Positions 46,786 to 58,700 of a stretch of 64,000 nt of DNA are shown in pieces. Origin of the DNA: Luscinia megarhynchos (taxonomy: Eukaryota > Chordata > Aves > Passeriformes > Turdidae); the NCBI GenBank assembly GCA_034336665.1, contig CM067576.1, positions 10,717,385 through 10,781,384 of the forward strand, given 5' to 3'. Below the pieces are notes generated by a model that saw nothing but the letters and a program-made list of their open reading frames with translations, was not told the origin of the DNA and did not search any database. A program made the position numbers and the translations under genes. Each line of letters begins with the position of its first letter. Position 1 is the first letter of the stretch.

Positions 46786-49700
46786 CTGGAGAAAAGAAGA
46801 ACATAAGATTGGCTCAGGTCACATCCACATCCCAGGATGCAAGTCCCATGTCACCAACCTCCATCCTGGTGCCTGGACACCCCTTCCACCCACAAAACTT
46901 CACCACTACTAGGATCAGGGATGTGATGCCCCACTGCACCTCTAAAAGTGACTAGAGGGTCTTCCCAGCCCCAGTAATCCAGTACTAACCAGAGACAGGG
47001 GTCACCAGTGTGCACAGCCTCTCGTGCTCCTTCTGGAGGGCTCGATGGATTTCTCCCACATCTTCCAGGCTCTGGGAGCTAAAGAGAAGAGACTGGTTCA
47101 AAGCTGTGTCAGACATAACCTCCCCATTCCCATATCCCCCTTCCACCTGCTTCCACTGTTCCCCCAATGCTGGATTCAGTACCTTTTCAGGGCAGCTCGC
47201 TGTGTGCTTGGAGGCAGCCAGTCTATGTTGGGCTGCTTGGCCTGGAAAACACAGGGAAGAGCAAGGCTGGTTACTGGCACCCTCTGTCAATCACCCCTGG
47301 GACCCTTTGTCAAAAAACCCAGCCCTGCCAGCACAAGGCTTAAGCAGGCAAGGGATGCAGCACCACATCTCCACTTTCCCTGGGCCCTTTGTAGAGAAGC
47401 AAGCAGCAGAAATATTCCTCTTTTGGGGAAATTGAGATAGCATTGAGTCAGCCTGTTCCCTTCTGGCCCTTCCTCACCCTCCTGAGATATTGGGATGGTT
47501 TTGGGCTTCTCTTCTGCCTCTGGGAGTTTTAAGCCTGTCACTCTGGGGAGAGACAGGTGGTTTTCCTATTCCTGCTAATTTTCAAAAGCCTTTTTTGCAT
47601 GTGCAATATTTACATAGCCCAGGTCTGAGGTACTAAATGATGAGAGACGCAGAAATTGGCTGCATGCTCGATGCCCCGGGAGGGTTGCAAAAGCTACAGG
47701 AAAATCTAATTAAGCATTAGGGAAGAGAGTCCAGGGGTGCAAGGAGACACGTGGAGAGACTCTCTTGGCAGAGAGAAGGGAAGGGCTGGTTTATTAAAAG
47801 TCAAACGTAAGTGGATTAGACGCCTCATCACTCTCCATCCTTGTAATCGTGTTTTGGAGAGTCTTTCATAGGGAAAATTAGACATTCCTCACTTCAATAC
47901 CTAACAAATGTTGACATCAAAATCCTGCCCCAAAGACCCCACTCCCTGCTGCTGGCACAGCCTGGTGCAGAGCAGCAGCCAGGCCCGGGACACTGCGGCC
48001 CCTGCCAGCACAGAGGGCAGAGCAGAGCAGCAGCGATGCTCAGACTGTCCCAGTGTGAATTCCTTACCCACTCGAAGGAGAAGCCGCCCCCACCATCCCA
48101 CCGCCCCAGGGCACTGGAGCATCTCTGCTGCCTCTAATGGGTACAAAAGACGGTGAGAAGGGATTTCCTCTCGCCTCAGCCGAGCCTGGCGCTCCCCCGG
48201 TAATTAGACCCGTCGGGAAGCTCGGTGGAGATCCCGCTGCCTGACGGCTCCTAATTCCCGCACTGATCAAAGGCTGCGGTTATTCCCTGGGAGGAGCCGT
48301 GCCTGGATTCCCTCGTGGCAGAGGCTGAGGGAGGGGGCTGGGGGGACCTGCGGAGTGCTACTAAGCACTGCTGGGCATTGTGTTACCTCTTTGGAGACCT
48401 GGAGATGCTGCTCGGGCCGGGATCTCTTCCCGGGATCCTTCTCGTTGTTCCGGGGGGGGCTGCAGGGTTTGAGGAACATGAAGTCGCTCTGAGCAGACTC
48501 GGGACCAAGGCAGACCTTGTAGCAGTAGCCTGGGGGGCCGCCCGCAGGCACATCAAGGCAGGTGGCAGCCGTGGTCCCTGCAGGGGGCTGTGCCGTCAGG
48601 TTGGAAGTCTTCAGTCCATCAGAGGAAGGTCTGGAGCCGGGACAGCAGTGGCAGCGAGGTGGCGAGCAGCTGCTCCCTTGGCGGGAGCGCCGCTCTCCGC
48701 GGCAGCGAATGGCCGTGAGAATGAGGATGGCGAGGAGGAAGGTGAAGGAGATGGAGCCCAGGGAGACGAGGAGATAGAGGGTGAGTGGGGAAGATGAGGA
48801 GACCTCTGGAGGGAGGCTGAACTCGCTGAAGTCGGAGAGAGTCTGGGGCATGGTCTCCACCACCGAAAGCAGGAGGGACACGGTGGCAGAGAGGGCTGGC
48901 TGCCCTCCATCCCGCACCTGCACCACCAGCTGCTGCCGGCTCGCATCCTGCTCCAGAAAGGAGCGGAGGGTGCGCAGCTCGCCCGTGTCGGGCGCCACGC
49001 TGAAGAGAGTGAAGTCGGTAGCCTGGAGGAGCTGGTAGGAGAGGCGAGAGTTCAGCCCCGCATCCGCGTCCACCGCCGACACCGTGCCCACGAGGTAGCC
49101 AGGCCGGGCCGATCGCGGCACCAGCTCGGTGGCAACGGAGCCGTTGCGCGGCATGGGGGAAACGATGACCGGAGCGTTGTCATTCTGGTCCAGCACAAAG
49201 ATGTGGACCGTGACGTTGGCGCTGAGTGGGGGAAATCCCGCGTCCTGCGCTTGCACCTGGATCTGGAAGCTGCGGATCTGCTCGTAGTCGAGGGAGCGCA
49301 GCGCGTACATGTGCCCGCTGTCCGAGTTGATGGACACGTAGGTGCCCACGGGCATGCCATGGATGTGCCCATCGGCAATGGAATAGGACAGGTAGGCGTT
49401 CTGTTGGCAGTCAGGGTCTAATGCACTGACGGAGCAGATGGAGGCACCCGGTGCGTTGTTCTCCATCACATAGACACTGTAGGAGGGCTGGAGGAAGCGC
49501 GGGGCGTTGTCGTTCACATCAGACACGGGGATGGTGAGCGTGCTGCGGGTCAGCAGAGCAGGCGAGCCCATGTCCCGCGCCGTGATGCTGACGTTGTACT
49601 CGGGCACGACCTCCCGGTCCAGCGCTTGCGTGGTGACCAGCGTGTAGTAGTTCCGGAAGGAGGAGCGGAGCTCGAATGGCACGTTGGGGCTGACCTCGCA

Positions 49701-50862
49701 GCTCACACGCCCGTTGTCCCCAGAGTCCCGGTCCAGAACGCTGATGACAGCGATCACAGTGCCTGGGGGGGCATCCTCCAGCACGGGTGTGGACACGGAG
49801 GTGAGCGTCACTTCTGGCGCATTATCATTGACATCGAGGAGGTGCACAAGCACCCTGCAGTGCACAGCCACAGCTGAGGGCCCGCGGTCCTTGGCTTGCA
49901 CGTAGATCTCGTGGATTGCTGGCCCGCTCGTAGTCCAGGCGGCCCTTTAGCAGCACCTGCCCACTGCGGGGCTCTATGTGGAAGAGCTCTCGGACGCGAG
50001 GCGGTGCGTGCCCACTGAAGGAGTACTCGATCTCCCCGTTGGGGCCCTCATCCAGGTCAGTGGCATTGAGCTGGATGACCAGAGTGCCAGCAGGAGCATC
50101 CTCAGGAAGGCTCACACCGTAGGAGGGCTGGTCGAAGGCGGGCACGTTGTCGTTGGCGTCCAGCACCGTGACGAGGATGTGCGCTGTGCCCGAGCGCTCG
50201 GGGACGCCGCCGTCCAGAGCCGTGAGCAGCACCCGGTGCACGCGTTGCTGCTCGCGGTCGAGGGCGCGCTCCAGCACCAGCTCTGCAAACTTGCTGGCAT
50301 CGCTGCGTGTCTGCACCTCGAGTGAGAAGAAGCCATTGGGGCTGAGGCGGTAGGTGTGCACAGAGTTGGTGCCCACGTCAGGATCCTGGGCGCTCTCCAG
50401 TGGGAAGCGAGCACCGAGCACGGCAGACTCGGCCACCTCCAGCACGTACTCTTGCCAGGGGAAGGTAGGTGCGTGGTCGTTGATGTCCAGCACCTCCACC
50501 TCGACGCGGTAGAGCTCCAGAGGGCTCTCGACGAGGAGCTGCAGGTGGAGCAGGCAGGTCCCCCCGGCCTCGCACACCTCCTCCCGGTCAATCCGCTCGT
50601 TCACGAAGAGGATCCCGTTCTCCAGGTTCACCTCCAGGTGCTGCCTGGCCCCGGCCCGTGATACGATGCGGAACCTCCGCGCTGACAGCGTGGACACATC
50701 CAGTCCCAGGTCCTCACCCAGGTTGGCCACGAAGGCTCCGTGCTCCAGCTCCTCCGGCACGGTGTAGCGCAGCTGCCCCCGCGCCGGGGGCCCGGCCAAC
50801 AGGAGGAAGAGGAGGGTGCGGAGGAAAAGCTGCCCCCGCCCGGAGCCTGCCCCGGTCCCCAT
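46541..50862 (-). CDS. Clustered-type protocadherin: one variable exon plus three private constant exons
   Basis: Neuronal type I cell-adhesion protein of the clustered protocadherin family, whose members form cis dimers and strictly homophilic trans contacts. The exons (minus strand) are 50862-48387, 47241-47183, 47078-46990 and 46785-46541. They would give about 955 residues (825 variable, 130 constant), within the family's usual range. The start ATG at 50862-50860 has a strong context (gccATGG). A 1-nt frameshift at 49916-49917 interrupts the first exon. All other exon ends are GT-AG and in phase. The first constant exon is 59 nt, the same length as in human PCDHA and PCDHG, and encodes AKQPNIDWLPPS, comparable to the QPNPDW/PPNTDW starts of those tails. 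The tail as a whole is neither alpha nor gamma, so I give no symbol. It is likely a separate subcluster member that human lacks. ZMAT2 lies upstream in the same orientation. Confidence 0.88.
46990..47078 (-). CDS. Protocadherin constant exon 2 (89 nt)
   Basis: The acceptor is 'ttctctttag' and the donor 'gttagt', in phase with exons 1 and 3. It encodes SSQSLEDVGEIHRALQKEHE and then RLCTLVTPVS. The sequence is charged and probably helical, and I do not recognise it from the alpha or gamma tails. Confidence 0.82.
47183..47241 (-). CDS. Protocadherin constant exon 1 (59 nt)
   Basis: The acceptor 'tgtgttttccag' and donor 'gtactg' are read on the minus strand. It encodes AKQPNIDWLPPSTQRAALK plus two bases. 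The PN.DW core and the length of 59 nt are the signature of the first constant exon in clustered protocadherins. Confidence 0.88.
47242..48386 (-). other. Protocadherin variable-to-constant intron
   Basis: A 1.15 kb intron. Its middle (47580-47900) is AT-richer with homeodomain-like 'taattaagcattag' and no repeat features, so it is a candidate regulatory segment. No additional exon is evident. Confidence 0.6.
48387..50862 (-). CDS. Protocadherin variable exon (six EC repeats, TM, variable cytoplasmic part), frameshifted
   Basis: Numbering is from the ATG at 50862, with the one-base frame break bridged. The signal peptide is residues 1-29 (LLFLLLAGPPARG), and the mature end begins QLRYTVPEE. 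EC1 has the Cys-x5-Cys of clustered protocadherins (Cys97 and Cys103) and ends DINDHAP (126-132). EC2 ends DANDNVPAF (235-243), EC3 DVNDNAP (343-349), EC4 DVNDNAP (448-454) and EC5 DQNDNAP (558-564). EC6 runs to about 690. The TM segment is about 694-718 (LLVSLGSISFTFLLAILIL), followed by RCRGERRSR. Near the end is SDFMFLKPCSPPRNNEK, a cytoplasmic motif typical of clustered protocadherins. The exon ends VSKE before donor 'gtaaca'. The break at about residue 315 lies in EC3. Sequence on both sides is well conserved, so a recent mutation or an assembly error is likely. Confidence 0.9.
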
Positions 50863-52750
50863 GGCCCGCGGCAATCCCGGGGACGAGGAGTCGCACCCGC
50901 ACCGCCGCCTCCTCCCTCGCCTTCGCTTGCCTCTTGCACTTTCAAAGAGTTTAGAGCTCCCGGGGGCGGCGGAGGAGGGCCTTGCCCGGAGCTGCGGGGC
51001 CGAACGGCGGCCACCGGCAGTCGCTTAACCCTTTCTTTGCTGGCCCCCGCAAGGGGCTGCAATCCGGGTCCCGGTGCCACAGCAGAATCTGTTTACCGGA
51101 GCCGGACGCACCTGGGGAGAGGATCACCTTCGGGCAGATCCCGTTAACGGCGGTGGGAGCTCCAGCGAGACCGATCTGTGCCCGGGGCAGCGGTATTACC
51201 CCGCAGATGCTGCGTTCGTCCCCGCGGTAGATTAAGAGGAGCCCAGATCGCGGCTGCTGCCAAATCCCCCGGCCGCGTCCCCAGCCGTGCCGGTCCTAAC
51301 CTTTACCAGATGGTTAAGCCCCTCCAGACTTGATTACATTTCCCTGCACACCGTTTTCCTTGTAATGCGGAGTTTTTAATTACAGGAGCAGGGGGATTAC
51401 AGCCCTGGATAAAGCTGAGCCCATCAGCGCGGAGGCACAGAGACCCCCCCTTTCTTTCCCTGCCTCCTTCCCACCCCCCGACACCCCGCTTTTGCCCACA
51501 GCTCCGCGTCCCAAACCCCGCTCCTCCAGCGGGCACCCCAGTATCAGCCCCCTCGGGCTCTCGGGGCGCGATCCTGCCCAGATACCCCGGGATCTGCCTC
51601 CCCACACCCCCAGCACTGCCCCCACCGCGGGCACAAACTTTCGGCCCCCCGCGGAAGGCGAGGGGGAGGCGGGAGCAGAGCGAGCCGCGGGTCCCCCGCC
51701 GGCACCCGAAGGGCGACAGACGGCGGCCCCTGCGCCCCCCCTTCCCCTCCCCGCCCCGGTACCGCTCACGGTCCCTCCGCTGGCCGATCCGTTCTCCCCG
51801 CAGACCCTTCTCCAGCCGCCGCCGCGCCCGGGCAGCTCCGTGAGTCGCCTCCCACCGTCGCCGTCGCCGGGGGTGCTCGGTAACGGGACGGGGCGGCCGC
51901 TGCCCCCGCCCCGCGGCTGCTCAGGGTGCGGATAATCCCCTAATGATCCAGTTAAAGGCTCGAAGGGGCTCGGAGCCGCTTTAGCCGGTCACTGATATTT
52001 CACCGCCTTTGTCTCTGCTTATCGGTCCCCGTTGGGAAGGGAACCGCCGGCCCCAGCAGCTCCCCCCACCTTGCTCCCCACGGGGACCCGAGTGGGAAGC
52101 AGGATCCAGAGCCGACCGGGAGACCGGAGGAAGCAGGAGGCGGCGGAGCTGGTGGGGTTTGTCGGGCTGGGAAAAGGATTTGGTCCCTGGGAGTGCAGCG
52201 AAACCCACGCGGGACTTGCCGCGCTCGTGGGGTCGCCGGCCGGGGAGGAGAGCAGGCAGGGGAGGGCAGGTGGAGGGAAGGGAGCGCCTGGGGCACGCGT
52301 GGGCTCGGGCCGCTCACGGGGGAATCGGGACGGCTCCCGGTAAGTGAAGCCCAGCCTGCATCGGCAGCGCCGGTCACTGCCAGCCTGTCCCCCGCGCCAT
52401 CTCCCACACCAAGACCACCCTTGGCGGCGTCGTTGTCCCCCCCGCCCAGATCCGTTTCTTTCTAATCCCCCTCCAATCCCCGATTTGTGCCCCCCTGCCT
52501 ACTCCCCCTCCTTCCATCACCGCCCAGCCCTCCCGGGGCTGAGACCCCGGCGGTGGGATGGAGCGGGTCGCGCTCCTCCGGGAGCCCCCTCGAGCGCTGC
52601 TCAGGCCACAGGGGGATTGAGGGTGGGGGTGAGACGGGACACTGAAAATTTCGGGGGTCTTATTTCATTCTCTCCAGTCCTTCCCCCATCTCCGACCAAA
52701 CGCATTCTGCAAAATCATTGGAGCGGCTCTGGTCCTATTGTTTGATTTAG
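50000..52750. promoter_or_regulatory. CpG island over the protocadherin 5' end and promoter
   Basis: Dense CpG continues from the variable exon through its start (50862) and about 1.9 kb upstream. Clustered protocadherin genes normally have CpG-island promoters subject to methylation and CTCF binding. 'ccccgcaaggggctgc' at 51045-51060 loosely resembles a CTCF core but is not a good match. Frames of 110-150 codons in the island overlap on both strands and show no cadherin or other domain. Confidence 0.6.
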
Positions 52751-55700
52751 AGTAAAATAGTCACCACCACCTCCTGCTCCCCCAGGTGCACCGGCAGGAT
52801 CCGAGCCCCCCCCGACTCCCGCCTTTCTTCAGCTCTGCTTGGTAATGCAGCCCCCACCCCGCACATCTTCATCACTGCGTCCTTGGGGGGAACTGTGTCA
52901 TGTCCCCCCTTGCATCCCTCCCCCAAGGGACATCACAGCGTAGTCCCATTCTGTTCCTTTTCCTCATCTCCCTAGACCTTGTAGTCTCTTCTAGCTCCCC
53001 TCCCAGACCCCACGATTCCAGGGAGACCAAGGTCAAACGGGGTGGGCGGGTGGGAGGGGTTAGGGAGAACAAACTTGTTCCAAGGATCCCTTTTCTGAAC
53101 GAAATGGCTCAGGCTGGGAGTGATGATGAGGGGTGAGGAATCCAAAGAAAAGCCTTTTTTGGGGGAACATAGGAGAGGAGGGTGAGCACAGGATGGGGAG
53201 GATGCAATGGGGACAGACCACCACTAACACCCCACCTCATACCCTGTAGATTTTAAAGCCCCTCTTGTGGTGCAGAAGAGTGTTCAGCTGCCAGCCCTGT
53301 TCTCTCGGGGTAGGGAATCAGGATGCAGCTAGGAGCTTGTTTTTGGAAAATGCTGGAAGCCAGAAGGGTGTATGTCTCTCTGAGATGCCTTGGCACGGGC
53401 AGGCGGGTGGCCAGTTGCCGCAGGTCAGCACTGATGTGCCTTGGCAAGGCCAGCTGGAGAGATCAGGGTGGGATGCAGCAGGAGATGCCGCAGGTTGAGC
53501 TGCCTTGGAAAAGTCACGCAGAGAGCAAAGAACCGGGGGGGGGACACCATCACTCAGCTGCCTGTGGGCACTAAACCTTGCCCAGCCACCACTGCCATTC
53601 CATTTTCCTGCCTGCTGCGTTCTGGGGCAGCAGAAGGGGCTGCAAGAAACGCTGTCCCTGCCAGACCACACAGCCCTTCCCCCAGCTCCCCAGGGCGCCC
53701 GTCTGCCCAGCCGTGCATGTGGCTTCCCTGCTCCCTCCTCGCTCCAAGCGGGAGCAGTTACAGATTGTGGTGCCCAAGAGGGCAAACATAGTTGGAAGGG
53801 AGGGATCTCCTGCTGGGAATGAGAGCAGCCCTGCCCCTGCAGCTGGGAAGTCACTCCAGGGTTGCTTCTGTAGGGTCAGGTGCTGGGGATTTTGTGAAGC
53901 CACAATGCTCTTTGCAGCAGGATGCCTTGATCAGTGCTCCTTCCCTCCAAAGCTTTGGTTCTCTGCCTTCCCTTGGGAGGAAAACCCATGCCCTGAAGGG
54001 GATGGTGGCCGTCTTGGCATGTATGTCAGGGCTGGTGGGCACTCTGCCTGCCCTTGTGTGCTGGGATGCAAGATATGACACATGCCCATCTCCTTTCAGA
54101 AGTGCACAAGGACAGGATGAGAAAGTAGGGGCATGAACTGGAGAAAAAATCTTATTAAGGAAAAAATCTTTACCATGAGGAACCAGGAACCAGACTGGTG
54201 TAGGGGTTGCCATCCTGAAGATGCTCCTGAGCTGCCAAGTCTAATTCTGAGTAGGGATGCCCCAGGGTCCTCCAGATGTCCTGACAGAAAAAATCCCTTG
54301 TGAACTTGGAAAGTCCCAGTCACTGAGCAGAGGTGAGTAGGTCTCCAGGGCAAGGGAAAGAGCTGCCCAGAGAGCTCAGGCTTGCAGAGCACAGTCCCAG
54401 ATTTGTCGGGAGCCACTTGTCTTCCCAGGCACCATGCCCAGGGGTGGATGGAGCAATGAAAGATGCCAGGACTCTATTCCCACTGGAAGTCCTTATCCAT
54501 GGGCTTTGCTCTGCAAGGTATTGGAGTTGCTTACCACCCTCCTCTTCCTCTGCAGTGGTGCAGGAAGAATGTTTGCACCAATGTGCAAATGTTCATGAAG
54601 TTCCAGGAGTTTTGTAGGTGAGATGTCATTGAGGTGATCAACCCAAGGCTCACTTCTGGTTCTCTTGGCCAGCCACACATAAGGAGAACTCCCCCAGTCC
54701 CTTTGTCTTGGACAGATGGAAACTGAAAACAGGCTCAGCTCTGAGCAGACCCCCTGTAGCTGTCACCTCCTTTCGAGCAGTTTTAGGACACAGGGCCCAG
54801 TCCTGCTCAGCCTCTGAGGGTGGCAGTTCTGATTCCCTATAGGACACAGATTTCAATGGCAGCTCAGCACCCAAGGCTCCCCTCCTGTTCTGGAGGGGGG
54901 GAATTTCTATCAAACCCAAGCTGCCAAAGGAGCTGCTGTCATGGCTGGTGTCTTGTTCCACTTGAAGAGACTTGGGACCCAAAGCAAAGGAAGGGGTGTG
55001 TCCCCACTATCCTGAGAGCTGGGACTACTCACTTTGCTGTGGGCATCTTCTTAGAGGGTCTTCCTAAACTGAACAGAGGAAATGTCTCTTTTCTGCTGGG
55101 AAGGACAAAGGAAGAATGAGCAGGAAAGAAAGGTGGGCAAGAGTGTGATGATTGCCTGGGGGAAGAGCAGAAGCTTTGTGAAAGAGGAGGTGACACCGCT
55201 CCTCTGTCAGGCACCAGTGTGATGGGTGTTGGAATATTATGCACAACACTTGTGCCTGAAGTTCTCAAAGGTTATAAAACTGATTTAAAGCTTAGAACAA
55301 TACCTGACAGGGAGAAGTGTAAGTGAAACTGCCTGAACTCTGTGGAGAAAGAAACCAGAGGAGAAATGATGGTAGGGCCAGGGAGATGTTACCAGGAGGA
55401 AATGCTTTGAACAGTTAGAAGGAATGCAGAGCCATGGCTTGAGCCTGACAGCTCCATGTATTGGGCACTGAGAGGGGATCAAGCTGTCAGGACTTTTGAT
55501 GGAGTCTATGTCTTTTGGTGTCCACAGACCCACGTGGAACAAAAGATTCCCAAGTTCCCCAGTGTTTCCTGATAAAGTGGCAATAATGGGCCTGGGAAGA
55601 GTGGCTCTAGTTGATCTCACCTCCTCCAGCAGAGAAACCACTGCAGCTCTTCCACTCATGTTGAAGCTGGGACCCCAGTGAGGAGGCTAAAGGGACAGAA

Positions 55701-58700
55701 GTAGGAGTGGATGTTTCCTCTTCCTACAGACATCTTGCATCAACACCCAAACAAAAACTGTGTGCCTGCAGTTCATGTTGAAGTCCCACATCCCTGGGGT
55801 AGGTTGGTGGTTTCAGAAGGGAAAGGCACAAAAAGGCATGTTCTCCTTTATCCCCATTTCTAAAATTCAAATTCTTCCAGTCCTGGACAGATATGAGGGT
55901 GTTTCCTGCTTCTCTGTCCCTTCTTCCATGTCATTTCTCTGTCTTCATTCCCAGGATAGGGACCACCTCTACCCTCCCACTCTCCCCTGGCCTGTGCCAG
56001 GGATTTTGTCTCCCTGAGACACGCCCCACCATCCCCATCTTCTCTGGGGAGCTCTGCAGATCCTCCAGGCCTCCCTTTTCTCCCCCACCAGCCCTACTTC
56101 TTTCCTCTTTGTCTGAGAGATCAGTCATCGAGGGTGTCAACGCACACGCACCCGACTCCCCCGGGAGGATGGGGAGCTGGAAGCTGGGGGTGGTGTTCTG
56201 CTGCGAGAAGGCAAAGCTGCCATCAGCAGCCGCTTTGATCTGGAGACAATTACAGATGAGTGTAGGACCCTGCTCCACTCAGCCAATAAATAATGGAATC
56301 TGTGTGTTGACACAGACAGATTTCCCCCAAACTGTCAGAGAAGGGGAGACAGAGTGAGTGAACGGGAGCCCGAGAGGCTGGAGGGAAGGGGAAGGAATGA
56401 AGTGGGCCTGTGGGAAAACAGGGAGAAGGGGAAAAAAAAAAGAAGTTTGGGAAGGCAACACTGATGAGAGGAGCTGGGCAGGGAGGAGAAGGAGCCTAAG
56501 GAACATATATTTGTAGAGGGGAAGGAAAATCAAGACAGGAACTGTGGGTGGAAAGGAGGGGGGGAGCGCTGCATACGCAGCTGGAAGCAGAGGGGGAAAA
56601 AAAATCTGAAGGTGGAAAAGAAAGAGAAGGAGGAACAAAGGCATGGCAGTGTCCCCGGGGCTCCCCGGCTGCCTGGCAGATCACACGCTCTCCGAGCAGG
56701 GACCATATTCCCGCAGCCCTCTGCAGAGCGGCCCTGACCCCCCGAGGCGCTCGGCGCTGTGGAGCTGGTCATGGGGAGGCACGCATGACTTGGTGAAACG
56801 GTGCCACTGGTGTGCAGCCAACAGCAGAGATTTGCTCTGAGATCACAAGTCCCTGAAAAACCTCCTGCGGATGCCCCTGTCCCCATGCTCCCCCTGCTCC
56901 TCCCCATCTCCCTCTCCAGCCTGGAGCTGTTTGTTCGCTGGCTGGTGATGGTTTTGTACTTCACTTACGACAAAGCAAAACCTCCCTTGTGCTCAGGAGC
57001 CCCACACTGAGCCCAGCAGAAACCACCCAATCTGGATGTGGCAACAGACCTGTCAGTGATGGGGGAGGCACTGAGGTTGTCTCCTTCCTCCAAGTTTGGA
57101 ACACTCACTGCCATATTTGTTCCCTCTTGGCCCCATCTGTGGTCTGAGCTGGCTCAGCCCCAGAAATTGAGTGTGTGGAGTATGGCCTAACTTGCCAAGG
57201 TCTCCAGGCCAAGCACCACTTCACTGTGGGTGTCTCTGGCTCCCAGCTTGATCCTTTTTGCAAAAGCTGGCATTCAAGTTGGCTCCAAATACCTCCCAGC
57301 CCACAGATTCTCTCTTCTGTAAATCTTCACCTTGCCCTATCTCTGCCTCCCACCCCTTCCTCAACCAATGCCCAGAGAAGCTGTGGTTGCCTCTGGATCC
57401 CTGGAAGTGCTCAAGGGCAGCTTGGATGGGGCTTGGAGCAACCTGGTCTAGTGGAAACTGTCCCAGCCCATGGCAGGGGTTTAGAACTGGCTGATCTTCA
57501 AGGGCTCTTCCAACCCAAACCATTCCAGGATCCTGTGAGTCCTGTTCTCTTTTGCAGCAACCTCAGCTTTAATCAGGAGCTGAAACTTTGCCCTTGCACA
57601 GATCAGATTCCCCCTTGAGGACACCTTGTTGTCCCCACTCAAGGAAGGCAGGACAGGATACAGACTGGGCCAAGCATTGACTGATCCAGGAGGCTCTCAG
57701 TACACAAGGTCTCCACAGAACTGGGAGGGGCCGGGAATTCTGGCTCTGGAGTTGTATGGGGTGGTGCCACAGCACTGATAGGAGACCCAGGAGCTTTGAT
57801 AGAGCAGGGGTTGGTGGCAGAGACTCCCAGCACCATTGTACCAGGTCAAAGCCAGGCAGGAGGGGGGTATTCCCAGGGGTATTGCCTATGGATGTTGTTT
57901 AGCTTTAGCACTGGCAAATGGCAGAAGTGCCCTAATCTGGGGCAGTAATAGCTTGTGGCCTGAGCAGTGGGAGGACTGGAGCTCCTGCCAAGTGCTTAAA
58001 TCTTTTTGGATATAAAACTGGTGTAAATGGCTGAAAAAACAAGTCTTTCTGCTAATAAAGTCACAGGGAATGAACCAACTAGCCCAGACAGGGTAACACA
58101 CAGGGTCAGGCTGGGACCCCTTCTCCAGAATCACTTCAGGTGTCCAGTCCCAGTCATTTACTGGGATGGTGGGAATGCTGCTGCTGCTTGTCTAGTCCAA
58201 AACAGAATGTGTAGAGTGTGAGGGGAAGGTGGATCAGCAGGAGAGGGTAGGCTTGAGGAGGTGCCCAGAAGCCTTTCAGGGTGCCCAGGAAGGAAAGGAA
58301 GGAGAGCAGCTGGGTATTCGTGCTCAGCCCCTCCATGAAGCCTCAGCCCTTCATCCCAGGATGAGGCCAGAGAAGATGTCTGGGAGAGAGGAAGTGGAGG
58401 TAGCAAGACAGATTTATGTTTTTTCTGGGGTCTGCTGTGATGCCCGAGTTCTTCTCCAATTACTGCCATCAATGTTTAGTGGGATAGAGATGAGGGAGGC
58501 CAGCTCAAGCTGAGCACAGTCCCCAACCTTCCTCCAGGTCCTCCAAGACACAGGTCACGAGGAACTTGCACCTCTGCTCAGGCACTGGGAACAAGCACCA
58601 AGCTGGCTCCAGGCACCTCAAAGCACTTTCACATTGAGAGCAGGCAGGAACATCCCAGCCTTGATGAGCAAACCATGCAAAACATCTCTCCTTACTCCAC

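Noticed and set aside
48315..48797. 160-codon + strand frame opposite the protocadherin cytoplasmic region
   Set aside because: It is antisense shadow of the minus-strand protocadherin exon, which has clear homology.
51045..51060. CTCF-like core near the protocadherin start
   Set aside because: It misses key positions of the CTCF consensus; too weak to annotate as a site.
51380..52465. Frames of 110-150 codons on both strands upstream of the protocadherin
   Set aside because: They are Pro/Arg/Gly-rich shadows of a CpG island. I checked for cadherin motifs to find a second variable exon and found none.
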